Assembly (NCBI RefSeq): GCF_003264855.1
Contig: NZ_NFZS01000001.1
Coordinates: 186,001-250,000, forward strand
Length of the DNA: 64,000 nt
Reading direction: 5' to 3'
Source: Dyella jiangningensis
GTDB lineage: Bacteria; Pseudomonadota; Gammaproteobacteria; Xanthomonadales; Rhodanobacteraceae
The notes under the pieces were generated by a model. The model was not told where the DNA came from. It saw nothing but the letters and a program-made list of their open reading frames with translations, and did no database searches. Made by a program: the position numbers and the translations under genes. Shown here piece after piece: positions 47,084 through 55,301 of this stretch. Positions within the stretch are counted from its first letter, which is position 1. Every line of letters begins with the position of its first letter.

Positions 47084-48370
47084 TCAGGGCGCGTGCTGGC
47101 CGACGCGATGGCCCTTGGCGCCGTAGTAAAGGATGTAGAGGTAACAAGGCACCATCAGCGCCATGAATACCAGCTGGAAGTTGAAGTGCTGTTTCAGGTG
47201 CACGAACAACTGAGGCACCAGCGCGCCACCCACGATGGCCATGATCAGCAATGCCGAACCGCGTTCGGTGAGGCGACCCAGGCCGTGGATGGCCAGTGGG
47301 AAGATCGCCGGCCACATCATCGCGTTGGCGAAGCCCAGCGCGGCGACGAAGCCCACCGACACGCCACCGGTGGTGAAGTAGGCGCCGAGCGTGAACAGCA
47401 CGCCGAGCACCGCCGATACGGCCAGGTAGCTCTGCTGCGAAATGAAGCGCGGGATCAGCACCAGGCCCGCGAGATAACCGCCGAGCATCGCGATCAGCGT
47501 GTAGGAGGTGAAGTGCTTGGTTTCCTCCAGCGGCAGGCCGAAGCCCTGGCCGTAGGTGCCAATGGCATCACCCGCCATCACTTCCACGCCCACGTAGAGG
47601 AACAGGCACAGCACGCCCAGCCACAGGTGCGGGAAGCTGAAGATGCCGCCCTTGCCGTGGCCGATATCCGACTCCGCATTGGCGCCCGCCGGCTTGATTT
47701 CCGGCAGCGGCGAGCGGACCACCCAGATCGCCAGCAGCACCAGCAGCGCGGCCATCACCATGTAGGGCATATGGATCTTGGCGGCGAACGTATTGAGCAA
47801 GGCCTCGCGCGCCGCATCGGTCGGTGCGGCCTTGACCTGCGCGTCGAAGCTGTCGATGCCGCTGAGCACCAGCGCGCCGAACACGAACGGCGCGAGCGCG
47901 CCGGCCACCTTGTTGCAGATGCCCATGAAGGCGATGCGCTGCGCGGCGCTGTCGATCGGGCCAAGGATGCTGATGTACGGATTGGACGCGGTCTGCAGCA
48001 GCGCGAGGCCCGCGCCGATCACGAACAGGCCGACCAGCGCGGGATAGAAGATGCGCATGCTGACGAACTGGCCGAACAGCACGGCGCCGATGGCCATCAC
48101 GAACAGCCCCAGGCCCATGCCCTTCTTCATGCCCGTGCGGCGCAACACGCTCGACGACGGAATGGCGAGGAAGAAGTAGGAAAAATAGAAGACCAGCGGC
48201 ACCAGGAAGGCGGACACGTCATCCACGTTGAAGGCGAGCTTCACGAAGGTGATCAGCGGGCCGTTGAGCCAGGTGACGAAGCCGAAGATGAAGAACAGCA
48301 CGCCGATGATCAGCATCGGCACGACGCTGGACGATCGCGTCTGTCCGGCGGCAAGCGTTGTGGACGACAT
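47084..48370 (-). CDS. nagP: GlcNAc transporter, FucP-like MFS permease
   Basis: 428 residues, about twelve membrane helices, in the sugar:proton symporter family of FucP. Characteristic are FFIFGFVTWLNGPLITFVKLAF, QTASNPYISILGP, FLYVGVEVMAGDAIGTYGQ and ALGFANAMMWPAIFPLAIHGLG. In this group NagP imports free GlcNAc, which then needs a kinase (see glk at 54160). GGGGAG precedes the ATG. First gene of the nag operon. Confidence 0.92.
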   Translation of the reverse strand: MSSTTLAAGQTRSSSVVPMLIIGVLFFIFGFVTWLNGPLITFVKLAFNVDDVSAFLVPLVFYFSYFFLAIPSSSVLRRTGMKKGMGLGLFVMAIGAVLFGQFVSMRIFYPALVGLFVIGAGLALLQTASNPYISILGPIDSAAQRIAFMGICNKVAGALAPFVFGALVLSGIDSFDAQVKAAPTDAAREALLNTFAAKIHMPYMVMAALLVLLAIWVVRSPLPEIKPAGANAESDIGHGKGGIFSFPHLWLGVLCLFLYVGVEVMAGDAIGTYGQGFGLPLEETKHFTSYTLIAMLGGYLAGLVLIPRFISQQSYLAVSAVLGVLFTLGAYFTTGGVSVGFVAALGFANAMMWPAIFPLAIHGLGRLTERGSALLIMAIVGGALVPQLFVHLKQHFNFQLVFMALMVPCYLYILYYGAKGHRVGQHAP

Positions 48371-48439
48371 GGATGGTGAACTCCCCGCGGATGGCCTCAT
48401 GACTGGCGGGCGCTAGCGGCCCGGCTCCCCCAGTGGCTC

Positions 48440-48468
48440 TTTATCGAGCTAACTAACAACGTTGTCAA
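48440..48468 (-). promoter_or_regulatory. nagP promoter overlapped by a LacI-type operator
   Basis: TTGACA (48468-48463) and GATAAA (48445-48440) with a 17-bp spacer form a good promoter. The palindrome TAACAACGTTGTCA (48454-48467) covers the -35 box, so a repressor bound there would block RNA polymerase. It differs from TGACAACGTTGTCA at one position. Confidence 0.75.
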
Positions 48469-48681
48469 ATATTGACGCGTGCGAGTCATGGAGCGGTCAT
48501 GGCCGTGGCGGACGGACGTCGGGCGGGCTGGGCGGTTTCCACACGGCGGGGTATGGTCTGCAGCACCGCCAGATTGCTTAAAAAAGCATTCATAACAAGG
48601 TGTTGCAGCGCACAAGCGAGGTGTCTGGCGGCCTGCTTCGCACCTTGGCCAAGCTATTGTTTTGGCCCGGGAAAACTGCGA

Positions 48682-48695
48682 TGACAACGTTATCA
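48682..48695. promoter_or_regulatory. Second NagQ-type operator, 228 bp from the first
   Basis: TGACAACGTTATCA matches the perfect site at 54072 at 13 of 14 positions. It lies about 310 bp upstream of nagP and about 110 bp downstream of the pcp stop. It may serve looping with the nagP site, or be left over from a former gene order. Confidence 0.6.
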
Positions 48696-48806
48696 TAAAA
48701 GTCCGCCCGAGGGCGACCACGGCGCCGACTAGCCCATTCCAGGCCCGCCACCCTATCCAGCATGCGCGCCTCGGGCGCCGGAGGGAAGCCGCCTGTACGC
48801 TCCAGC

Positions 48807-49457
48807 TCAGTCCAGTGCGCCGGCGCCCAGCTTCTCGTCCGTCGCACGGGTTGCCGCGGCTTCCAGTGCCACGGCCAGTCCGCGCACCACGTCCTCGGCC
48901 GCCATGCTCGGTGCACCGGCAAGACGCGCCGCCTGGGCGGGCAGGTAGGGGATATGCATGAATCCGGCCCGGGCTCCCGGCGCCAGCGTTGCCAAGTGCA
49001 GCATGAGGTAGGCGACGTGGTTGCACACGTAGGTGCCGGCTGTGTTGGACACTTCGGCTGGCAAGCCTGCCGCCTGCAGGGCCGCGAGCATGGCCTTGAT
49101 CGGCAGCGTGCTGAAGTAGGCAGAGGGCCCGCCGGGCATCACCGGCTCGTCGATCGGCTGGGCGCCCTCGTTGTCCGGCAGCCGCGCGTCCTGCACGTTG
49201 ATCGCCACGCGCTCGATCGACAGACGGCTGCGTCCGCCCGCCTGCCCGACGCCGAGCAGGATGGCGGGTTGGATCTCGCGTACCGCTGATTCCAGCTCAT
49301 GCCGGGATGCCGCAAACACGGTAGGTAGCAGTCGTGCCACCACGCGGTGACCGCCGATCTCGCGATCGTGCAACACGCGCACGGCCTCCCACGAGGGATT
49401 GATCGTCTCGTCGCCAAACGGGGTAAAGCCGGTCAACAGGATGCGGGGCTTACTCAT
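48807..49457 (-). CDS. pcp: Pyroglutamyl-peptidase I
   Basis: Cysteine peptidase (216 aa) that releases N-terminal 5-oxoproline from peptides. GFTPFGDETINPSWEAV is the N-terminal signature. The catalytic triad is E82 (SIERVAIN), C145 (NTAGTYVCNHVAY) and H168 (GFMHIPYLP). It is the last gene of an operon whose other members take up and hydrolyse 5-oxoproline, so its product directly feeds that pathway. Confidence 0.95.
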   Translation of the reverse strand: MSKPRILLTGFTPFGDETINPSWEAVRVLHDREIGGHRVVARLLPTVFAASRHELESAVREIQPAILLGVGQAGGRSRLSIERVAINVQDARLPDNEGAQPIDEPVMPGGPSAYFSTLPIKAMLAALQAAGLPAEVSNTAGTYVCNHVAYLMLHLATLAPGARAGFMHIPYLPAQAARLAGAPSMAAEDVVRGLAVALEAAATRATDEKLGAGALD

Positions 49458-49467
49458 CGATGGAGTC

Positions 49468-50436
49468 TCAGCGGAACACCAGCAGCCACATCATGATGAA
49501 GGTGGCGACGAAGATCATCACCGCGCTCCAGAACTGCGCGCGGATCACGCCATAGGGGCTGCGCAGCTCCAGCAGCGCGGCGGGTACCAGGTTGTAGTCG
49601 GCGGCCATCGGCGTCAGCAGCGTGCCGCAGTAGCCGCACAGCATGCCCATGGCGCCGAGAATGGTCGGGTGTGCGCCGTACTGCTGGATCAGCAGCGGCA
49701 GGCCGATACCCGCCATCATCACCGGGAACGCGGCGAACGCGTTGCCCATGATCACCGTGAACAGCACCATGCCCAGCGCGAACACCAGCAGGCAGGCGAA
49801 CGCGCTGCCTTCCGGCAGGATGGCGTTGGCAAGCGCGGCAATGGCCGCGCCCACGCCACTCTGGGTGAACACTTCACCGAGCGCGGCGAGCAGCAAGGGC
49901 AACAACGCGGCCCACCCGATCGCATCCAGCAGGCGCCGGCCCTCGGAGAGCCCCTGATGCAAGGGTGCGCGCGCCACGTAGGCGGCGGCGAACAACGCGA
50001 TGACGCAGGCGAGCGCCAATCCCGTCAAGGTCATTTGCGGCGTGGCAAACAAGGCGTGGCCAGCCACGGACAGATGGGCGCCGACCAAGGCCACGATCAG
50101 CGTCACCAGCGGAATCAGCAGCGCCGGCATGAACAGCTTGTGGCCGAGGCGGAGCGCCGAGGCCAGCCGCTGTTCCGCGCTGACGGTGTCCACGTGGGCG
50201 TGCCGGCGCAGTCGCGGTGCGAGCAAGGCGAGAGCGATCACCATCGCGCCGGCAATCTGGGCCGGCAGTGGATTTCCCGCCTTCTGCTGCGCCAGCACGC
50301 CATCGCCACCGGCGAACAACAAGCCCAGCAACAGCCAGAACGCCGCGCGACTGCCCTGTCCCTCGCGCAGGTTGCGCCACGCCACATAGAGGAGGAAAGC
50401 GGCGATGAGCCAGTAGGCGTACTCGATGCGCAGCAT
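49468..50436 (-). CDS. DUF979 family membrane protein, putative 5-oxoproline permease part
   Basis: 322 residues with about nine to ten hydrophobic segments (for example YAYWLIAAFLLYVAWRNL, CLLVFALGMVLFTVIMGNAFAAFPV and MIFVATFIMMWLLVF). The conserved MGNAFAAFPVMMAGIGLPLL and GAMGMLCGYCGTLLTPMAADYNLVPAALLEL mark DUF979. DUF969 and DUF979 pairs are known to cluster with pxpABC, and a transport role for 5-oxoproline is a reasoned guess, not proven. It starts 2 bp after DUF969 and ends 10 bp before pcp. Confidence 0.85.
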   Translation of the reverse strand: MLRIEYAYWLIAAFLLYVAWRNLREGQGSRAAFWLLLGLLFAGGDGVLAQQKAGNPLPAQIAGAMVIALALLAPRLRRHAHVDTVSAEQRLASALRLGHKLFMPALLIPLVTLIVALVGAHLSVAGHALFATPQMTLTGLALACVIALFAAAYVARAPLHQGLSEGRRLLDAIGWAALLPLLLAALGEVFTQSGVGAAIAALANAILPEGSAFACLLVFALGMVLFTVIMGNAFAAFPVMMAGIGLPLLIQQYGAHPTILGAMGMLCGYCGTLLTPMAADYNLVPAALLELRSPYGVIRAQFWSAVMIFVATFIMMWLLVFR

Positions 50437-50438
50437 GC

Positions 50439-51134
50439 TCAACCGCCCTGCTCGCCGCGCCACTGCAGCGCGCGTCGTTGCAGGCGGCGCTGATAAAGCC
50501 AGATGCGCACCGACTGGATGATGAAGGCGACGATGGCGGTGGGCAGCGCCCACAGCGCGATCGCGAGCGGCGTGAGTTCGATGCCGTGCTGCGCGTAGAA
50601 ACCCTGGATCAGCAGCACGGCGCCCAGCGCGATGAAGACATCCTCGCCGAAGAAGCGGCCCACGTTGTCGGTGGCGGCGGCCACCGCGCGCAGTTCATCG
50701 CGATCGTCGTCGCTCAATGCCGGCAGGATCTTCTCCGCCGCGGCTTCGCTCATGGGCGCCAGCAGCGGACGCACGGTCTGTGCGTGGCCTGCCACGCCCA
50801 TCAGGCCGAGCATCGCCAGCACCTCGCGCACCAGCAGATAGCCGATCAGCAGGCGTGCCAGCGTCATGCTGCGCAATCGTGCCATCCATTGCTGGGCGTG
50901 TTCCCGCAGGCCCGCGCGCTCGAGCAAGCCGATGGCGGGCAGGGTCAGCACGAACATCAACAGCATGCGCGAAGAAACGAAGCTCTTGCCCAGCAATGCA
51001 AGCAGGTCGGGTACATGCAGCCCGGCGAGCAGGCCGCTGACCAGGGCCGCACACACCACCACCGGCACCGCGTTGAAGCGCAGGGCGAAGCCGATCACGA
51101 TCACCGCGACGCCCAGCAGCGGCCAGTAATTCAT
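50439..51134 (-). CDS. DUF969 family membrane protein, partner of DUF979
   Basis: 231 residues with about six membrane segments. MNYWPLLGVAVIVIGFALRFN, the conserved LTLPAIGLLERAGLREHAQQW, GLMGVAGHAQTVRPLLAPMSEAAAE and NVGRFFGEDVFIALGAVLLIQGFY identify DUF969. The sequence EHAQQW near a broken helix recalls ion-coupled transporters. Its ATG overlaps the pxpA stop (ATGA). It probably forms a two-component permease with DUF979. Confidence 0.85.
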   Translation of the reverse strand: MNYWPLLGVAVIVIGFALRFNAVPVVVCAALVSGLLAGLHVPDLLALLGKSFVSSRMLLMFVLTLPAIGLLERAGLREHAQQWMARLRSMTLARLLIGYLLVREVLAMLGLMGVAGHAQTVRPLLAPMSEAAAEKILPALSDDDRDELRAVAAATDNVGRFFGEDVFIALGAVLLIQGFYAQHGIELTPLAIALWALPTAIVAFIIQSVRIWLYQRRLQRRALQWRGEQGG

Positions 51135-51913
51135 GCGCGCTGGCCCGGGGCATGGATGCCGATGTCCGCGGCCTCCAGCGAGGCGCGCAGCTGGCGGGCG
51201 AAGGCCACCGCATGCGCGCCATCGCCGTGGACGCACAGCGTATCGGCCTGCAGTTCCACGATGTCGCCGTCCACTGCGCGCACGCGGCCTTCGCGTACCA
51301 TCGCCATGGCCTGCGCAATGGCTTCGTCGCTTTCGGTGATGACCGCATCGGCTTCTCGGCGAGGTTGCAGCGAGCCGTCGGATCGATAGCGCCGATCGGC
51401 GAAGGCTTCCGCCGCCACCGGCAATCCCGCCTCGCGACCCGCATCGACCAGTGCGGAATTCGCCAGCCCGAACAGGCAAAGCGTGGGATCGAAATCGCGT
51501 ATCGCCTGCGCAATGCCATCGGCGAGCCGGCGATCGCGCGCGGCCATGTTGTACAGCGCGCCGTGGGGTTTCACGTGATGAAGGCGCGTGCCCGCCGCCT
51601 GTGCGAAGCCGTGCAATGCGCCAACTTGATAGAGCGTGATCGCGTAAGCCTCGGCCGGCGTGACGGGAATCTCGCGTCGCCCGAAGCCCTGCAGATCGGG
51701 CAGCGATACATGGGCGCCGATGGCGACGCCGTGCTCGATGGCCAGCGCGACCGTGCGGCGCATGATGTCCGGGTCGCCCGCATGAAAGCCGCAGGCGATG
51801 TTCGCCGAACTCACCACCGCGAGCAGGGCGGCATCGTCGCCCATGCGCCAGGCGCCGAAGGACTCGCCCAGGTCGCTGTTGATGTCGATGGTCTTGCGGA
51901 TGGCGGCGCTCAT
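51131..51913 (-). CDS. pxpA: 5-oxoprolinase subunit A (LamB/YcsF family)
   Basis: 260 residues. TIDINSDLGESFGAWRMGDD, ANIACGFHAGDPDIM, GAHVSLPDLQGFGRRE and HVKPHGALYNMA are family signatures. With PxpB and PxpC it forms the ATP-dependent prokaryotic 5-oxoprolinase that opens pyroglutamate to glutamate. Both ends overlap neighbours by 4 bp. Confidence 0.95.
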   Translation of the reverse strand: MSAAIRKTIDINSDLGESFGAWRMGDDAALLAVVSSANIACGFHAGDPDIMRRTVALAIEHGVAIGAHVSLPDLQGFGRREIPVTPAEAYAITLYQVGALHGFAQAAGTRLHHVKPHGALYNMAARDRRLADGIAQAIRDFDPTLCLFGLANSALVDAGREAGLPVAAEAFADRRYRSDGSLQPRREADAVITESDEAIAQAMAMVREGRVRAVDGDIVELQADTLCVHGDGAHAVAFARQLRASLEAADIGIHAPGQRA

Positions 51914-52893
51914 GCGGATTCCAGGCGTTCTTCGATGCGATACAGCAGGCGTTGCAGGCGTTCCTGGCGACGCGCCAGTCGCTGCAGCGACTCATCCAGC
52001 GTGGTCTCCCGGAAGCATACGGCATCGCCGGGGCGTCGCTGCGCGAGGCGCGGAAGATCCACCGCCGCGAGCTGGCCGATGCGCGGGTAGCCACCCGTGA
52101 CCGGCGCCTCCGCCTGCAGCACGATCGGCTGTCCTGACGGCGGCAACTGCATGGTGCCCGGCAAGGTGGCTTCGGAGATCAGTTCCACCGGTTGGCGCAA
52201 GCTGAGCCTATGGCCGTCCAGGCGGCTGGCGGTGCGATTGCTGTCCTTGCTGACGGCGAACGACGCATCGAACAGCACGCGCTGCGATGCCTCGTCGAGT
52301 TGCGCGTAGTGGTGGCCGCGCAACAGGGCCAGTGGGCTCGCCACGTCATCGAACCAGGGACGGGGATCGAGCCCCCAGGACAGCACGTGCGGCGTATGCG
52401 TGGTGCGCTGCGACGCTCGTGCCTTTTGCTCGCCGATCGCCAGCACGTCGCCGGTCCGCAGCATTCGCCCGTCGAGCGGGCCGATACGGGCATGCATGTC
52501 GGTGCTGCGACTGCCGAGTACGGCGCTTGCGCTAAAACCGCCATGCACGGCCAGATAGCCGCGACAGCCGCGACGCATGCCACCCAGCTGCAGCACGCTG
52601 CCGGCAGGCAGCACGCAGCGGGTCCAGCCGGGCAGGGCGTGTGCATCGGCACGCGCATCCACATGCGCGCCGGTGAGCGCGATGACGGCCGGTTGCGAAA
52701 ATCGCAGGGTCGGTCCAGTCAGCGTGAACTCGAGAACGGCTTCGTCACCGACGTTGCCGACCAAGGCGTTGGCCAGTCGCCATGCAGGCCCATCCATCAC
52801 GCCCGCGCGCCCCACGCCGAGCGCTGCATAGCCGCGCCGGCCGCCATCCTGGAGGCTGGTCAGCAGTCCCGGTTTGAGGACGGTCGCGGTCAT
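51910..52893 (-). CDS. pxpC: 5-oxoprolinase subunit C (KipA-like carboxyltransferase fold)
   Basis: 327 residues. [36 protein letters not shown] and the late [37 protein letters not shown] define the biotin-dependent carboxyltransferase-like KipA/PxpC family. Overlaps pxpB and pxpA by 4 bp each. An alternative label is the antagonist of KipI, but the operon favours oxoprolinase. Confidence 0.94.
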   Translation of the reverse strand: MTATVLKPGLLTSLQDGGRRGYAALGVGRAGVMDGPAWRLANALVGNVGDEAVLEFTLTGPTLRFSQPAVIALTGAHVDARADAHALPGWTRCVLPAGSVLQLGGMRRGCRGYLAVHGGFSASAVLGSRSTDMHARIGPLDGRMLRTGDVLAIGEQKARASQRTTHTPHVLSWGLDPRPWFDDVASPLALLRGHHYAQLDEASQRVLFDASFAVSKDSNRTASRLDGHRLSLRQPVELISEATLPGTMQLPPSGQPIVLQAEAPVTGGYPRIGQLAAVDLPRLAQRRPGDAVCFRETTLDESLQRLARRQERLQRLLYRIEERLESA

Positions 52894-53651
52894 GCGTTGC
52901 CGCCAACCGTCTTGGCGAGCCGTTCGTACTCACGCGCATCGATGGCGCGAAAGCGCACGCGGTCTCCGGGCTGCAGCAGCGAGGGTGGTGTGGATGCCAG
53001 GTCAAACAAGGTGAGCGGCGTACGGCCAATGAGTTGCCAGCCGCCCGGCAACGCCTGCGGATAGATGCCCGTTTGCATGCCGCCGATGGCGACGCTGCCC
53101 ACGGCGACGTTGAGTCGTGGATCAGCGCGACGCGGCATGGCAAGCGTCGGATCGAGGCCGAGCAAATAAGGAAAGCCGGGCGCGAAGCCGAGCATCGCGA
53201 CGCGATAGTCGGCTGCCGTGTGGCGCGCGATGACCTCTGCTTCAGAGAGGCCGGCATGCGCCGCGACATCGTGCAGATCGGGGCCGTGGTCGCCGCCGTA
53301 AAGCACGGGGACCGTCACCACGCGCGCTTCATCCACGACCACGGCGGGGTCCTGGAGCGACGAAAGCACGGCATCGTGCAGGCGCTGGTCGGGCGCCGCC
53401 GTGCCGATATCGATCCACTGCAGCGGATCGAAGCGCAGCAACAGGCTCGCATAGGCGGGCACGCACTCGATGCCGGGCAGTGTCGCCTGGAGACGTCGCG
53501 CGGCAGCGTGCACGCGGGCGTTCAAGGCGGCATCGATCGTGTCGCCGAAACGCAGCAGCCATGCCTCTTCGGACAGCGCTTCGATGAAGGGGGCGCCGTT
53601 CAATGCCACGGCGATGGCTTCTGCCGTGGGCAAGGCATCGGCACCGGGCAT
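52890..53651 (-). CDS. pxpB: 5-oxoprolinase subunit B (KipI-like)
   Basis: 253 residues from the ATG at 53651. The N-terminal part contains [25 protein letters not shown]. The cyclophilin-like part contains [57 protein letters not shown] and [14 protein letters not shown], as in KipI/PxpB. First gene of the pyroglutamate operon. Its frame is open further upstream but without family similarity. Confidence 0.93.
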   Translation of the reverse strand: MPGADALPTAEAIAVALNGAPFIEALSEEAWLLRFGDTIDAALNARVHAAARRLQATLPGIECVPAYASLLLRFDPLQWIDIGTAAPDQRLHDAVLSSLQDPAVVVDEARVVTVPVLYGGDHGPDLHDVAAHAGLSEAEVIARHTAADYRVAMLGFAPGFPYLLGLDPTLAMPRRADPRLNVAVGSVAIGGMQTGIYPQALPGGWQLIGRTPLTLFDLASTPPSLLQPGDRVRFRAIDAREYERLAKTVGGNA

Positions 53652-53699
53652 CGGCTGGTTTCTCGCATGCGAAACAGGCGTCCATCGGAAAGCCGCCAC

Positions 53700-53740
53700 T
53701 GTAGGAGCGAGGCCATGGCGGGAAAAGCCCGTGTCGCGAC
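53700..53740 (+). repeat. Diverged GTAG-headed repeat
   Basis: It begins TGTAGGAGCG like the other units. The stem sequence then differs (AGGCCATGGCGGG ... GTGTCGCGAC), so it belongs to a second GTAG sub-family. Confidence 0.55.
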
Positions 53741-54071
53741 GAAAGCATTCGCGCGGCGGAGGGCAGCGTGCGATGACCGTGCGACAGTCGCGTCTAGCAA
53801 CGTTGTCAATTTCAGGGTCTGCCGGATCCAAAAATGTCCTGTCGAGTCATCCTTCGTGACCTTCGGCAGGGTCCCAAATGACCGCTATGCCCACGGCTCG
53901 CCGAACGATCCATGGCGCGGCGCGGGACCGCCCGCGCGCCATCCATGACTATCAGTAATCCATTGGATTAAAAGGAAATGATGGCGGACTTGGCCGGGGC
54001 TCATAACCCTATGGTTATGGGGCTTGTTGCGCGGCAGCACGCCGTCTTGCCGGCTAAACGCGCGGGGTTGT

Positions 54072-54085
54072 TGACAACGTTGTCA
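54072..54085. promoter_or_regulatory. Perfect NagQ-type operator before glk
   Basis: TGACAACGTTGTCA is a perfect 14-bp palindrome that overlaps a TTGACA -35 box at 54071-54076, 75 bases before the glk start. A weak CAGACT follows 17 bp later as a possible -10 box. It is the best copy of the motif also found at 48454, 48682 and 53795. Confidence 0.75.
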
Positions 54086-54159
54086 GTCGTTACCAGACTC
54101 CGGCCAAAATCGGGTCGCGTTTCACAACTACGTGACGAAGGGATGACGAGGGGATCGCA

Positions 54160-55197
54160 GTGGGCGAAGGGGTAAGCCGCAGCACGGGCGGGTTTTCGGC
54201 GGAAGGCATGTTTCTGGCGGCCGACGTCGGAGGTACGCATGCGCGCATCGGCCTGGTCAGCCAGGAGCCCGACGGTATCCGCCCGGTCACGGTGCTGCAG
54301 TACCACCGCTATGCCTGCGCCGACTGGCCGAGCCTCACCGCGGTGCTGAAGGACTTCGTCAGCCAGCTCGATCGCAGCGTGCACGTGGATGCCTGCGCGG
54401 TCGCCAGCGCCGGCTACGTGCTCGGCGACGCCATCGTCAACGACAATCTTCCGTGGCCGGTGTCCATCCGCGATATCCGCGACAGCCTCGGCATCAACCA
54501 GCTGGCGGTCATCAACGACTTCGAAGCGGTGGCGTATGCCACGCAGTTCCTCAGCCATGCCGACACCACGCCGGTGATCGAAACCGAGGTGCCGCACGTG
54601 GCGGGCCCGGTGCTGGTGATGGGTCCGGGCACGGGGTTGGGTTCGGCGGTGCTGCTGCCGGGCAAGCCGCACGCCACCGTGCTGCCCACCGAAGCCGGAC
54701 AGATCGCGCTGGCGCCGGGCAACGAGCGCGAGATCGAAATCCTGCGTTACCTCTCGCGCGAACGTGCCCACGTGTCGTTCGAGCACGCCTTGTCGGGCCC
54801 CGGCCTGATCAACCTGTATCGCGCGCTGTGCGTGCTGCGCGACCAGGCGCCGTTGCTTTCCCTACCCAGCCAGGTAACGCAGGCCGCGCTCGCGCGCAGC
54901 GACGCCGCGGCGGTGGAAGCCCTGGAAGTGTTCTGCAGCCTGCTGGGCAGTTTCGTGGGCGATCTGGCGCTGCTCTACGGCGCGCGCGGCGGCGTGTTCC
55001 TCGCCGGCGGCATCCTGCCGCAAATCCGCGACGTGCTGCTGGTCAGCGGTTTTCGCGAGCGTTTTTTCAACAAGGGCGTGATGCGCCCTTTCCTGCAGCA
55101 AGTTCCCGTACGACTGATGGAACACGGCCAGCTGGGCGTGATCGGCGCGGCCGGCATGTACCTGGACGGCCAGCACGACCGGGGGAGAACGCAGTAA
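54160..55197 (+). CDS. glk: Glucokinase-family sugar kinase, probable GlcNAc kinase
   Basis: 345 residues from a GTG with GAGGGG upstream. The phosphate loop is ADVGGTHARIGL, the catalytic Asp lies in AVINDFEAVAYATQ, and GPGTGLGSAVLLPG and PTEAGQIALAPGNEREIEIL complete the E. coli-type glucokinase signature. NagP-type uptake brings in unphosphorylated GlcNAc, the nag operon has no other kinase, and this gene has the NagQ-type operator. Phosphorylation of GlcNAc, or of GlcNAc and glucose, is therefore inferred. Confidence 0.9.
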   Translation: MGEGVSRSTGGFSAEGMFLAADVGGTHARIGLVSQEPDGIRPVTVLQYHRYACADWPSLTAVLKDFVSQLDRSVHVDACAVASAGYVLGDAIVNDNLPWPVSIRDIRDSLGINQLAVINDFEAVAYATQFLSHADTTPVIETEVPHVAGPVLVMGPGTGLGSAVLLPGKPHATVLPTEAGQIALAPGNEREIEILRYLSRERAHVSFEHALSGPGLINLYRALCVLRDQAPLLSLPSQVTQAALARSDAAAVEALEVFCSLLGSFVGDLALLYGARGGVFLAGGILPQIRDVLLVSGFRERFFNKGVMRPFLQQVPVRLMEHGQLGVIGAAGMYLDGQHDRGRTQ

Positions 55198-55301
55198 CCG
55201 CTTCACCGTTGCATTGAACCGGGCGCAAGCCCAGACAGCCACGCCGCAGCCGGACGACCCACATACATCCGCTGCAGATACGCCTTCGAGGGGAGGAAAC
55301 C

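Larger units (their letters stand above)
48371..48806. other. Region between nagP and the pyroglutamate operon
   Basis: It holds the nagP promoter/operator at 48440-48468 and a second operator-like palindrome at 48682-48695. No credible gene is seen; the minus-strand frame across it continues into the pcp gene in the wrong phase. No clear terminator for pcp is visible. Confidence 0.6.
53652..54159. promoter_or_regulatory. Shared control region between pxpB and glk
   Basis: This 508-bp divergent region holds a GTAG-headed repeat at 53700-53740 and an operator-like TAGCAACGTTGTCA at 53795-53808. It also holds two other palindromes, TAATCCA-T-TGGATTA at 53956-53970 and CATAACC-CTAT-GGTTATG at 54002-54019. 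The perfect NagQ-type site is at 54072-54085. A TTGACA box lies in each NagQ-type site (minus strand at 53809-53804, plus strand at 54071-54076). Confidence 0.65.

Noticed and set aside
48397-49026. 209-codon minus-strand gene covering the nagP control region
   Set aside because: It overlaps pcp in another phase, is low-complexity Arg/Gly/Ala sequence and would run through the nagP promoter and operators.
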